Shown one piece after another: positions 32,557-42,640 of a stretch of 64,000 bases of DNA. The stretch comes from Rhinopithecus roxellana (Eukaryota; Chordata; Mammalia; Primates; Cercopithecidae), in NCBI RefSeq assembly GCF_007565055.1, contig NC_044554.1:13679921-13743920 (forward strand), read 5' to 3'. Within the stretch, counting starts at the first letter, position 1, and each line of letters opens with the position of its first letter. Made by a program: the position numbers and the translations under genes. Below the pieces are notes generated by a model. That model was not told the origin of the DNA and did not search any database. It worked only from the letters and a program-made list of their open reading frames with translations.

Positions 32557-34855
32557 AAAATTTAATTTAATTTAATTATTTATTTATTTTTATTTTCTAT
32601 TTTTTATGCTTTTATTTAATAAATAATAAGCTAATTAATTTTTATTATACTTTAAGTTCTAGGGTACATGTGCACAATGTGCAGGTTTGTTACATATGTA
32701 TACATGTGCCATGTTGGTGTGCTGCACCCATTAACTTATCATTTACATTAGGTATATCTCCTAATGCTATCCCTCCCCCCTGTCACCACCCCACAACAGG
32801 CCCTGGTGTGTGATGTTCCCCATCTTGTGTCCAAGTGTTCTCATTGTTCAGTTCCCACCTATGAGTGAGAACATGTGGTGTTTGGTTTTCTGTTCTTGCG
32901 ATAGTTGGCTGAGAATGATGGTTTCCAGCTTCATCCATGCCCCTACAAAGGACGTGAACTCATCCTTTTTTATGTATTCCATGCATAGTATTCCATGGTG
33001 TGTATGTGCCACATTTTCTTAATCTAGTCTATCATTGATGGACATTTGAGTTGGTTCCAAGTTTTTGCTATCATGAATAGTGCCACAGTAAACATACATG
33101 TGCATGTGTCTTTATAGCAGCGTGATTTATAATCCTTTGGGTATATACTCATTAATGGGATGGCTGGGTCAAATGGTATTTCTAGTTCTAGATCCTTGAG
33201 GAATCGCCACATTGTCTTCCACAATGATTGAACTAGTTTACAGTCCCACCAACAGTGTAAAAGTGCTCCTATTTCTCAACATCGTCTCCAGCACCTGTTG
33301 TTTCCTGACTTTTTAATGATTGCCATTCTAACTGGTGTGAGATGGTGTCTCATTGCGTTCTTGATTTGCATTTCTCTGATGGCCACTGATGATGAACAGG
33401 TTTTCATGTATCTGTTGGCTGCATAAATGTCTTCTTTTGAGAAGTGTTTGTTCATATCCTTCGCCTGCTTTTTGATGGGGTTGTTTGATTTTTTTTTCTT
33501 GTAAATTTGTTTGAGTTCTTTGTAGATTCTGGGTATTAGCTCTTTGTCAGATGGGTAGATTGTAAAAATTTTCTCCCATTCTGTAGGTTGCCTGTTCACT
33601 CTGATGGTAGTTTCTTTTGCTGTGCAGAAGCTCTTTAGTTAAATTAGATCCCGTTTGTCAATTTTGGCTTTTGTTGCCATTGCTTTTGGTGTTTTAGACA
33701 TGAAGTCCTTGCCCATGCCTATGTCCTGAATGGTATTGACTAGGTTTTCTTCTAGGGTTTTTATGGTTTTAGGTCTAACATTTAAGTCTTAACAAATCCA
33801 TCTTGAATTAATTTTTGTATAAGGTGTAAGGAAGAGATCCAGTTTCAGTTTTCTACATATGGCTAGCCAGTTTTCCCGGCATCATTTATTAAATAGGGAA
33901 TGCTTTCCCCTTTGCTTGTTTTTGTCAAAGATCAGATGGTTGTAGATGTGTGGTGTTATTTCTGAGGCCTCTGTTCTGTTCCATTGGTCTATATCTCTGT
34001 TTTGGTACCAGTACCATGCTGTTTTGGTTACTGTAGCATTTTAGTATAGTCTGAAGTCAGGTAGCGTGATGCCCCCTTTTATTCTTTTTGCTTAGGATTG
34101 TCGTGGCAATGCAGGCTCTTTTTTGGTTCCATATGAACTTTAAAGTCATTATTTCCAATTATGTGAAGAAAGTCATTGGTAGTTTGATAGGGATGGCATT
34201 GAATCTATAAATCACCTTGGGCCATATGGCTGTTTTCATGATGTTGATTCTTCCTATCCATGAGCATGGAATATTCTTCCACTTGTTTGTGTCCTCTTTT
34301 ATTTCATTGAGCAGTAGTTTGTAGTTCTCCTTGAAGAGGTCCTTCACATCCCTTGTAAGTTGTATTGCTGGGTATTTTATTCTCTTTGTAGCAATTGTGA
34401 ATGGGATTTCACTCATGATTTGGCTCTCTGTTTGTTTGTTATTGGTAAAAAGGTGTATAGGAATGCCTGTGATTTTTGTATATTGATTTTGTATCCTGAG
34501 ACTTTGCTGAAGTTGCTTATCATCCTAAGGAGATTTTGGGCTGAGATGATGGCGTTTTCTAAATATACAATCATGTCATCTGCAAACAGGGACAATTTGG
34601 CTCCCTCTTTTCCTAATTGAATACCCTTTATTTCTTTCTCTTGCCTGATTTCCCTGGCCAGAACTTCCAACACTGTATTGAATAGGAGTGGTGAGAGATG
34701 GCATCCTTGTCTTGTGCTGGTTTTCAAAGGGAATGCTTCCAGTTTTTGCCCATTCAGTGTGACATTGGCTGTGGGTTTGTCATAAATAGCGCTTATTATT
34801 TTGGGATACATTCCATCAATACCGAGTTTATTGAGAGTTTTTAGCCTGAAGGACT
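32557..34855 (-). mobile_element. L1 3' end plus ORF2 C-terminal and RT region, copy B (antisense)
   Basis: An AT-rich tail (32557-32638) precedes attatactttaagttctagg. The antisense sequence then covers 3' UTR, ORF2 C-terminal part and reverse transcriptase. The minus-strand frame at 34413-34952 encodes SLFADDMIVYLEN, with the FADD catalytic motif near 34565-34590. Several stops make it non-functional. Confidence 0.9.
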
Positions 34856-34857
34856 GT

Positions 34858-35823
34858 TGGGTTACCCACAAAGGGAAGCCCATCAGACTAACAGCAGATC
34901 TCTCAGCAGAAATGCTACAAGTCAGAAGAGAGTGGGGGCCAATATTCGACATTCTTAAAGGAATGTTTGACCCAGAATTTCATATCCAGCCAAACTAAGC
35001 TTCATAAGTGAAGGAGAAATAAAATCCTTTACAGACAAGCAAATGCTGAGAGATGTTGTCATCACCAGGCCTGCCTTACAAGAGCTCCTGAAGGAAGCAA
35101 TAAATATGGAAAGGAACAACCACTACTAGCCACTGCAAAAAACGATTGTAAAGACCATCGATGCTATGAGGAAACTGCATCAATTAATGGGCAAAATAAC
35201 CAGCTAACATCATAATGACAGGATCAGATTCACACGTAACAGTGTTAACCTTAAATGTAAATGGGCTAAATGCCCCAATTAAAAGACACAGGCTGGCAAA
35301 TTGGATAGAGTCAAGACCCATCAGTGTGCTGTATTCAGGAGACCCATCTCACCTTCGGAGACATACATAGGTTCAAAATAAAGGGATGGAGGAAGATCTA
35401 CCAAGCAAATGGAAAGCAAAGAAAAAGCAGGGATCACGATCCTAGTCTCTGATAAAACAGACTCTAGACCAAAAAGAGCAAAAGAGACAAGGCCATTACA
35501 TAATGGTAAAGGGATCAATTCAACAAAAAGAGCTAACTATCCTAAATCAATATGCACCCTATACAGGAACACCTAGATTCATAAAGCAAGTCCTTAGAGA
35601 CCTACAAGGAGACTTATGCTCCCACACAATAGTAATGGGAGACTTTAACACCCCACTGTCAATATTGGACAGATTAACAAGACAGGAGGTTAACAAGGAT
35701 ATCTAGGACTTGAACCCAGTTCTGCACCAAGTGGGCCTAATAGACATCTACACAACTCTCCACCCCAAATCAACAGAATGTACATTCTTCTCACCACAAC
35801 ATCACACTTATTCTGAAATTGAC
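34858..35823 (+). mobile_element. Inverted L1 5' segment: ORF1 end, inter-ORF spacer, ORF2 endonuclease start
   Basis: It is in sense orientation. The ORF1p C-terminal words THKGKPIRLTADLSAEML occur at about 34866-34920 and the ORF1 stop at about 35127. The ORF2 ATG is at 35215 (MTGSDSHVTVLTLNVNGLNA). The endonuclease word VMGDFNTPLS lies at about 35633-35663. It ends in EN sequence at the target duplication. The L1 region between EN and RT is absent at the inversion junction. Confidence 0.9.
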
Positions 35824-36164
35824 CACAGGATTTATAGTCAAGGAAATCATGAAACACATTGTAGATACGGCAAAAAAGGTGGGGGTTGGAAGGATGAACG
35901 GTTTCCGGATATGGATTGTGGGAAATTCAAGAGCCAGTATACATCACACCACAGGAATTGTCAGATGACTTGATGGCAATGAGTGCTTCCAAACCACTGC
36001 GAGACGATGAGGAAGATGACATAGCTGCAGCAGTGCCAGAAAACAAATTGACGTTAGACAATTAAGCAGAGGCGTTCTGATTATTGAAGACTGCTTTTGT
36101 CAACTTTTTTACTGTGAAGGTGACAAAGCATTCAAACCTTTATGATGATCCACTTAATAAATAG

Positions 36165-36880
36165 TGCTATGAACCTGGTGTGGTCGCTCATGCCTGTAAT
36201 CCTGTCACTTTGGGAGGCTGAGGAGGGCGAGTCACGAGGTGAGGACTTCGAGGCCATCCTCGCTAACATGGTGAAGCCCCGTCTCTACTAAAAGTAAAAA
36301 TAATTTGCTGGACATGGTCGCATGTGCTTGCAGTCCCACCTACTTGGAGGCTGAGGCAGGTGAATGGCTTGAACCTGGGAGGTGGAAGTTGCATTGAGCC
36401 AAGATCGTGCCATTGCACTCCAGCTTGGGCAACAGAGCGAGCCTCTGTCTCCAAAAAAAAAAAAAAAAGCTATGGCTTGGATATGGTTTGTTTGACCTCT
36501 CCAAGCCTCATGTTGAAATTTGATGCCCCAGAGTTGGTGGTGGGGCCTGGTGTTTGGATTGTGGAAAGTGGATCCCTCTTGAATGGCTTGAGGTGTCATT
36601 CTCGCTTCTTCTCACTCTTAGTTTACAGATAACTGGTTGTTGAAAAGAGCCTGGCACCTTCACCTCCACTCTTGCTTTCTCTCTGTCTCTGTGTGATCTC
36701 AGCACCCCTTTCTTCCAACATGGGTGGAAGCAGCCTGTGACCCTCACTGGAATTAGATGCTGGTGCCATGCTTGTTATACAGCCTGTAGAACCATGAGAC
36801 ACATACATCTCTTTTCTTTATATTAATAAATTACTCAGGTTTAGATATTCCTTCTTTAGCAGCAAAAATAGACTAAGACA
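36165..36880 (+). mobile_element. Solo LTR of an ERVL-MaLR (MST-type), split by an Alu
   Basis: The LTR starts TGCTATG at 36165. After an Alu it continues at 36469 (gctatggcttggatatggtt) and ends gactaagaca at 36880. The 5-bp duplication AATAG at 36160-36164 and 36881-36885 proves retroviral-type integration into Tigger. Internal words (gagcctggcaccttcacctc, gatgctggtgccatgcttgt) fit MSTA/MSTB as recalled. No viral coding region remains. Confidence 0.88.
36172..36468 (+). mobile_element. Alu, plus strand, in the MaLR LTR
   Basis: The dimer was inserted seven bases into the LTR and duplicates gctatg (36166-36171 and 36469-36474). Confidence 0.92.
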
Positions 36881-36917
36881 AATAGTAAATATATTTTCTC
36901 TTCTTTATGATTTTCTT

Positions 36918-37214
36918 TTCTTTTCTTTTTTTTAGACATGGTCTTGCTCTGTTGCCCAGGCTAGAGTACAGTGGCATGATCTCGTCTTACTGCAGCCTTT
37001 GGCTCCCGGGCTCAGGGGATCCTCCCACCCCAGACCCCCTAGTAGCTGGGACTACAGGCAATGAACCACCATGCCCAGCTAATTTTTGTGTTTTTAATAG
37101 AGACAGGGTTTTGTCATGTTGTCCAGGCTGGTCTTGACCTCCTGAGCTCAAGTGATCTACTTGCTTTGGCCTTCCAAAGTGCTGGGATTACAGGTGTGAG
37201 CACCACGCCTGGCC
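36918..37214 (-). mobile_element. Alu, minus strand, in Tigger 3' tail
   Basis: The dimer runs from tagacatggtcttgctctgt to gcaccacgcctggcc. Target word ttatgattttctt occurs on both sides (about 36905 and 37217). Confidence 0.93.
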
Positions 37215-37375
37215 CCTTATGATTTTCTTAGTATTGTTTTCTTTTGTTTAGCTTGTTTTATTGTAAGAATACTGTATTATAATGCATGTAACATACAAAA
37301 TATGTGTTAGTCTTCTGTTTATGTTATTGGTAAGACTTCTGGTTTTTGGGGAGTCAGAAGTTGTATGTGGATTTG

Positions 37376-37680
37376 TTTTTTTTTTTTTTTTTTTTTTTTG
37401 GGACGGAGTCTTGCTCTGTTGCCCAGGCTGGAGTGCAGTGGCGTGATCTCTGCTCACTTTAACCTTCGCCTCCTGGGTTCACGCGATTCTCCTGCCTCAG
37501 CCTCCCGAGTAGCTGGGACTCCAGGTACTCCAGGTGGCGCATGCCTGGAGTACCCGGGACTCCAGGCATGTGCCACCACGCCCAGCTATGTTTTGTATTT
37601 TTAGTAGAGACGGGGTTTTACCATGTTGGTCAGGATGGTCTCCATCTCTTGAGCGATCTCTTGAGTCACCACGCCCATCC
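37376..37680 (-). mobile_element. Alu, minus strand, with internal rearrangement, in Tigger 3' tail
   Basis: The dimer starts at gggacggagtcttgctctgt. It has extra sequence at 37519-37565 that forms a perfect inverted repeat. Its end is collapsed (gagcgatctcttgagtcacc), losing most of the usual final 70 bp. Target word tatgtggat flanks it. Confidence 0.9.
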
Positions 37681-37840
37681 TATATGTGGATATTTGACTG
37701 TGCAGGGATGGGGGTGGCGTCCCTAATCCCTGCGTTGTTGAAGGATCAGTTGTGCTTCCCCTGTATGGGCAAAGGCTATCTTATCTACCAGAGATGTGAT
37801 AGTTCCCATTTCCCCAAAGCCTCGTTTATCTTTGAATCTT

Positions 37841-38167
37841 TTGTTTTGTTTTGTTTTGTTTGTTTTGTTTTGTTTGTTTTGAGACAGAGTCTTGCTCTTG
37901 TTGCCCAGGCTGGAGTGCAATGGTGTGATCTCGGCTCACTGTAACCTCTGCCTCCCAGGTTCAAGCAAATCTCTTGCCTCAGCCTCCCGAGTAGCTGGGA
38001 TAACAGGCTCACACCACCACACTGGCTGTTTTTTGTATTTTTAGTAGAGGTGGGGTTTCACCATGTTGGCTAGGCTGGTCCCGAACTCCTGACCTCAGAT
38101 GGTCCACCCACCTCAGCTTGGATTACCCCAAAGTGCTGGGATTACAGGCATGAGCCAGCGCACCCAG
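37841..38167 (-). mobile_element. Alu, minus strand, with (TTTTG)n tail
   Basis: The (TTTTG)n-type tail spans 37842-37880. The target duplication tttatctttgaat lies at about 37827 and 38168. Confidence 0.94.
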
Positions 38168-38181
38168 ATTTATCTTTGAAT

Positions 38182-38490
38182 TTCTTTTTTTTTTTTTTTT
38201 TTTTTTTTGAGATGGAGTCTTGCTCTGCCACCCAGGCTGGAGTGCAGTGGCTGGATCTCAGCTCACTGCAAGCTCCGCCTCCCGGGTTTACGCCATTCTC
38301 CTGCCTCAGCCTCCCGAGTAGCTGGGACTACAGGCGCCCGCCTCGTCGCCTGGCTAGTTTTTTGTATTTTTAAGTAGAGACAGGGTTTCACCGTATTAGC
38401 CAGGATGGTCTCGATCTCTTGACCTCGTGATCCGCCCGTCTCGGCCCCCCAAAGTACTGGGATTACAGGCTTGAGCCACCGCGCCCGGAC
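38182..38490 (-). mobile_element. AluY, Old World monkey type, minus strand
   Basis: It carries gtggctggatctcagctcac, gctagttttttgtattttta, cgcccgtctcggcccccc and ggcttgagccaccgcgcccg. Confidence 0.93.
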
Positions 38491-38569
38491 CCTAAATTTC
38501 TTTTTGCTAGGGCTAGTATGGCTGTTGGTGGCAGCTGACCAGAGTTCAAGTTTTGATGTCCTCTCTTTT

Positions 38570-38745
38570 CTCATTAGCAGTAGCTAAGTTATCTAATGCT
38601 CTAAGGCTAAGATTCTTCATCCTAAGATAGAGCTAATAAAACCTACCTCTCAGAGTAAAGGAGATGTTTGAGGATTAAATGAGATAATACTTACCCTTTA
38701 TGTAGCACATAAAAAATGCTTAGTAAGTGGCAGCTATTGTTATTT
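38570..38745 (+). mobile_element. MIR SINE, plus strand
   Basis: MIR words occur: ataaaacctacctctcagag, gaggattaaatgagataata, and atgcttagtaagtggcagct. Confidence 0.7.
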
Positions 38746-38875
38746 TTATGATGTTGCAGTTGTGTTTTACAAATTTTTACCATGGGGGAAAAAGGAAAGC
38801 TATGGAATCATGATAAAATTTTTATAAGCATCTCAACATGCATGTGAGTTTATTTATTTTGGCTAGCTTAAATGT

Positions 38876-39172
38876 TTTTTATTTTTTGAGACAGGGTTTT
38901 GTTCTGTCACTTAGGCTGGAGTCCATGCTGTAGTCATTGCTCACTGCAGCCTGAACTTCTCGGCTCAAGTGGTCTTCCTGCCTTGGCCTCCCGAGTAGCT
39001 GGGACTACAGATGCATGCCACCATGCCTGGCTAATTTTGTTTTTTACTTTTGTAGAGATGGGATCTCACTATGTTGATTAGGCTAGTTTTGAACTTCTGG
39101 CCTCAAGAGATCCTTCTGCCTTGGCCTCCTAAAGTGTTGGGATTATGGGTGTAAGTCACTTGAGCCCAGGCT
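38876..39172 (-). mobile_element. Old Alu (J-like), minus strand
   Basis: The diverged dimer runs from gagacagggttttgttctgt to gtaagtcacttgagcccagg. Confidence 0.87.
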
Positions 39173-39430
39173 TAAATCTTTATTTTTCTCAGCAATAACT
39201 CCTGTAAGGTACTTGTAAGAGATACACTAAGTATAGGTCATGAAAGTGAATTAGAGCCATGCACTTACCATCAGATCTAGAAATACTGAAGAGATATTTA
39301 TTGTTCATAGCAGGTCATCTCTATTTAGATTTGTAATTTCAAACTAGAATAAAGGGACAGGGAGGAGACTAAGACATGTGATGAAAGGAATGGAGGACTC
39401 CAGCAGTTTTTTAGAAAATTAGTGTTATTT

Positions 39431-39731
39431 GGCCGGGCGCGGTGGCTCACGCCTGTAATCGCAGCACTTTGGGAGGCTGAGGCTTGTGGATCACGAGGTC
39501 AGGAGATCGAGACCATCCTGGCTAACACGGTGAAACCCCATGTCTGCTAAACAAAATACAACAAGTTAGCCGGGCGTGGTGGCAGGTGCCTGTAGTCCCA
39601 GCTACTTGAGAGGCTAAGGCAGGAGAATGGCGTGAACCTGGGAGGCGGAGCTTGCAGTGAGCTGAGATTGTGCCAGTGCACTTCAGTCTGGGCAACAGAG
39701 CAAGACTCTGTCCCCCCCCTCAAAAAAAAAA
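39431..39731 (+). mobile_element. AluY-like, plus strand (left half of an inverted pair)
   Basis: The dimer runs from ggccgggcgcggtggctcac to ccccccctcaaaaaaaaaa. It is followed within a few bases by a minus-strand Alu. Confidence 0.94.
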
Positions 39732-39736
39732 TTAGT

Positions 39737-40037
39737 TTTTTTTTTTTTTTTTTGAGGCGGAGTCTCGCTCTGTCGCCCGGACTGGAGTGCAGTGGCCGGA
39801 TCTCAGCTCACTGCAAGCTCCGCTTCCCGGGCTCAGGCCATTCTCCTGCCTCAGCCTCCCGAGTAGCTGGGACTACAGGCGCCCGCCACCTCACCCGGCT
39901 AGTTTTTTTTGTATTTTTAGTAGAGACGGGGTTTCACCGTGTTAGCCAGGACGGTCTCGATCTCCTGACCTCGTGATCCGCCCGTCTCGGCCTCCCAAAG
40001 TGCTGGGATTACAGGCTTGAGCCACCGTGCCTGGCCT
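39737..40037 (-). mobile_element. AluY, Old World monkey type, minus strand (right half of inverted pair)
   Basis: It carries gtggccggatctcagctcac, gctagttttttttgtatttt, cgcccgtctcggcctccc and ggcttgagccaccgtgcctg. It begins about 5 bases after the plus-strand Alu's A-tail. Confidence 0.94.
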
Positions 40038-40365
40038 GGACCTCGGTTTTTGTATAGGGATTATCTCTTGTCCATTTTTGGGTCACATTGTTTGGGTTTG
40101 TTTCTCTCTCATTTCCTTCATGCTCCAGGATGGAGCATGGCCTGTTTTACTTAGTGCCTTCCACTTTTCAGTTGGAGAGCCCACCTAGAGGTAATCTTAG
40201 GGCCTTTGCATGAGGATTTGGGAGAGGCTCTGCTTTCTCCTATAAGCTTCAATGGAGAGGATGTGAAATAGAGGTATTGAAGCCCTTTTGTCACCATGCG
40301 GATCCTGAAAATGAACGGAGAACAAAGCCTTGCCAAGAGTTAGAGAGAAACTCAATCCTGATGGT

Positions 40366-40680
40366 GATATTTATTTATTTTATTTTATTTATTTATTTTA
40401 GACAGAGTCTCACTGTGTCACCCAGGCTGGAGTGCAGCGGCATGGTCTCAGCTCACTGGAACTTCTGCCTCCTGGTTTCAGGTGATTCTCCTGCCTCAGC
40501 CTCCTGAGTGACTGGACTACTGGCAGAGGCCCTCACGCCTGGCTAATTTTTGTATTTTTTGTAGAAACGGGGTTTCACCATGTTGGCCAAGCTGGTCTCA
40601 AAGCTCCTGACCTCAAGTGATCTGCCTGCCTTAGCCTCCCAAAGTGCTAGGACTGCAGCCGTGAGCCACCATGCTTGGCC
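40366..40680 (-). mobile_element. Alu, minus strand, with target duplication
   Basis: A (TTTA)n tail at 40370-40400 precedes the body. The words cctgatggtgat flank it at about 40357 and 40680. Confidence 0.93.
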
Positions 40681-40788
40681 CTGATGGTGATGTTTAAACC
40701 CTAACTCAGGCTGTGTCTTATGCAAAGTCTCCCTGCTGGACTTTTAGTTATTTGTTTAAGCTGGATTGAGTTGGATTTTCTATCACTT

Positions 40789-41087
40789 TTTTTTCTTGGA
40801 GACAGGTTCTCACTCTTACCCAGGTTAGAGCACAGTGACATGATCATGGCTTACTGAGCCTTGACCTCCCAGGCTTAAGCAGTCCTCCCACCACAGCCTC
40901 CTAAGTAGCTGGGACCACAGGTGTGCTCCACCATGCCTGGCTAATTTTAAAAAAATTTTTATTTTTAGTTGAGATGTGGTCTTGTAATGTTGCCCAGGCT
41001 GGTTTCAAATTCCTGGGCTTAAATAAGATCCTTCTGCCTCTGTTTGCCAGTGTTGGGATTACAGGCGTGAGCCACTGTGCCTTGCTT
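40789..41087 (-). mobile_element. Old Alu (J-like), minus strand
   Basis: The diverged dimer runs from ggagacaggttctcactctt to gccactgtgccttgct. Confidence 0.87.
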
Positions 41088-41104
41088 GCTAATGAAAAAA
41101 AAGA

Positions 41105-41240
41105 TTTTTTTTTTTTTTCCCATAGAGATGAGGTCTTGCCGTGTTGCATGGGCTGGTTTTGAACTCCTAGTCTCTAGCAGTCCTCCTGCTGTGGCCTTCC
41201 AAAGTCCTAGGATTATAGGCGTGAGCCACTGTGTCCAACT
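41105..41240 (-). mobile_element. Alu monomer, minus strand
   Basis: One arm follows a T-run, from gatgaggtcttgccgtgttg to gccactgtgtccaact. Confidence 0.83.
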
Positions 41241-41735
41241 GTATTTTCTATTACTTAAAACTGAAAGAGCAACAGTGTTGATCATAGCCAGATGGAAACA
41301 ACTCAAATGTCAGTTGATGAATAAACAAAATGTAGCATATCCTTACAGTGGAATAAAAATACTGAAGTACTGTTATATGCTACAACATGGATATATCTTG
41401 AAAACATTATACTAGATCAAAGAAGTCAGTCATAAAAGACCATAGATTAATAAGATTTAATTTATATCAAATATCTGGAATAGGCAAATTCATAGAGACA
41501 GAAGGTAGATTTATGGTTGCCTAGAGCTGGTGGGGAGGGGGAAATATGGGGAGTCTCTGTTGATGGGTATATGTTTCATTTTGGGGTGATAAAAATACTG
41601 TAAAATTGGTTTTGGTAATGGTTGTACAGCTCTGTGAATATACTAAAGTCATTAAACTGTACAATTTAATTGGGTGATTTGTACATGCGAGTTATTTATC
41701 TGACTGTAGTTGTTATGAAAAAACAACAGGAGGCC
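41241..41735 (+). mobile_element. L1M-type 3' end fragment
   Basis: Typical words include atggaaacaactcaaatgtc, ctacaacatggatatatctt, atagagacagaaggtagatt and tcattaaactgtacaattta. It matches the split fragment at 60-565. Confidence 0.7.
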
Positions 41736-42640
41736 ATGTGGGCTGCTCCCAGCCAGCAGGTAGAGACCGGGGCTGGACAGAGGAGTGTGGGCTGTGCTGC
41801 AGATTATTTGTGGTACCCAACTGTTGCATGAAACAAGGTTTGCTCTCTTGCATTGCTATGCATGAGTGGATTCCCAGTAAATAGTGCCAGGCTGCCTGAT
41901 GATGTGCGGCTTGTGCTTTGGATTGTAGTGCTTACCTATGCTACGTAAGTCACATTCCCTGTGGCCTTTGTGGCCAGGACTGTGGGCTACTACCTGGAGT
42001 GATTCATTAGGGGAGAGGACCCACAGCCTGTGGAGGAGGATAAAAGCATCTCAGAGTACAGGGTGGACGAGCTGGATGAGCTGCCGGGCAAGAACCACAC
42101 CCAGGTGGCGAATCTTAAGGATAAGGTTGAATTTACCCCATAGCTGTACTGGACAGAAACTGCCCAGAGAAGAATGAATGGAAGACGTAGGGCTCTCTGG
42201 TCCCACCATACATGGGAAGACCTGTGACTGGTCCTGTTACCATGTCACCTTAGCCCCAAACCCATCTCTAATTGACTGTTGCTTATTTTGGCCCCTCTTG
42301 CTCCGCACAGCCACATGCATACTGGCTGCTCCTTGATGGCCAGGCAGATGCAGCAGCTGTTGGGCCAGCAAAGAGAAAGGCCCTGGAAGGTTCTGGCCTG
42401 AAGGCTGCATCTGTGGTGTGACAGCCACAACTGCTCAGGCTTCTGTGTCTGGGTGCACCGTGGGGAGGAGTGCTATGATAAGAACATGGGCTCTCAGTCT
42501 CCCTGGGGAGAAGTTTGGCCTCAAGTGGGATTTGGGTGTTGACTTTAGGAAGGCTCTCTGCATGTCTAGTTCCAGTTTGTATTGGGAAGAATTAAAAAAT
42601 TCTGCCAACTTCTTTCTCTAGTTTGCCCTGTCTTTTGTGC
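41736..42640 (+). pseudogene. SMIM12: Processed pseudogene of SMIM12 (small integral membrane protein)
   Basis: An intron-free copy includes a broken coding part at 41899-42180 and likely 3' UTR after it. The frame from 41949 reads VTFPVAFVARTVGYYLE, a stop (TGA where Trp is expected), FIRGEDPQPVEEDKSIS and later DELPGKNHTQVANLKDK, then a stop at 42141. These match SMIM12, also called C1orf212, as I remember it. The start codon region at 41899-41904 is about two bases out of frame with this stretch, and a further one-base loss precedes the end. The 5' and 3' limits are uncertain; the 3' UTR may run to about 42780, where an Alu begins. Confidence 0.8.

Larger units (their letters stand above)
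31560..35823 (-). mobile_element. L1 (primate L1PA-like) insertion with inverted 5' segment, inside Tigger
   Basis: The target word cacaggattt occurs at 31550-31559 and 35824-35833, so the whole block behaves as one insertion into the Tigger transposase. The left and central parts are antisense L1 3' UTR and ORF2. From about 34858 the orientation flips to sense. This is the signature of twin priming during L1 integration, on the minus strand. The first 1 kb duplicates the following 1 kb (see separate entries). No frame is intact. Confidence 0.85.
28828..36065 (+). pseudogene. Tigger transposase remnant (CENP-B/pogo family), inactivated
   Basis: The reading frame is broken by stops, frameshifts and insertions but its domain order is clear. 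An N-terminal helix-turn-helix region (KARNVMMLEEKVKLLDM, 28873-28925) comes first. A CENP-B-type second DNA-binding region follows (IPVDANTIREKAKSLYDN, about 29450-29510). Then comes the DDE-nuclease part with LILDNAPGHPEPHEF near 30940-30990, and an acidic C-terminus ending AVPENKLTLDN with a stop at 36063. The segment that should carry the first catalytic Asp (NADE-like, near 30593) is altered by a local 18-bp tandem duplication. The family is related to TIGD and CENPB proteins. It cannot encode an active protein. Confidence 0.85.
27837..37752 (+). mobile_element. Full-length Tigger-type DNA transposon, expanded by nested insertions
   Basis: Eleven colinear pieces can be followed: 27837-28246, 28546-28623, 28749-29140, 29450-29670, 29944-29978, 30590-31081, 31374-31559, 35834-36164, 36886-36917, 37215-37375 and 37681-37752. 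They add to about 2410 bp, close to the roughly 2.4 kb I recall for Tigger1. The left end (cagtttggctttcaacaaca) and right end (cgttgttgaaggatcagttg) are inverted-repeat partners, each flanked by TG, a decayed TA target. The order of 5' non-coding sequence, transposase remnant and 3' tail is intact. It belongs to the pogo/Tigger group of Tc1/mariner transposons. Confidence 0.88.

Noticed and set aside
34413..34952. 179-codon reverse-transcriptase frame as an active LINE-1
   Set aside because: The L1 is inverted, internally deleted and has stops in every part; only a fragment with FADD survives.
41938..42177. 79-codon frame MLRKSHSLWP... in the SMIM12 copy
   Set aside because: It is an out-of-frame shadow; the SMIM12-like peptide lies in another frame.
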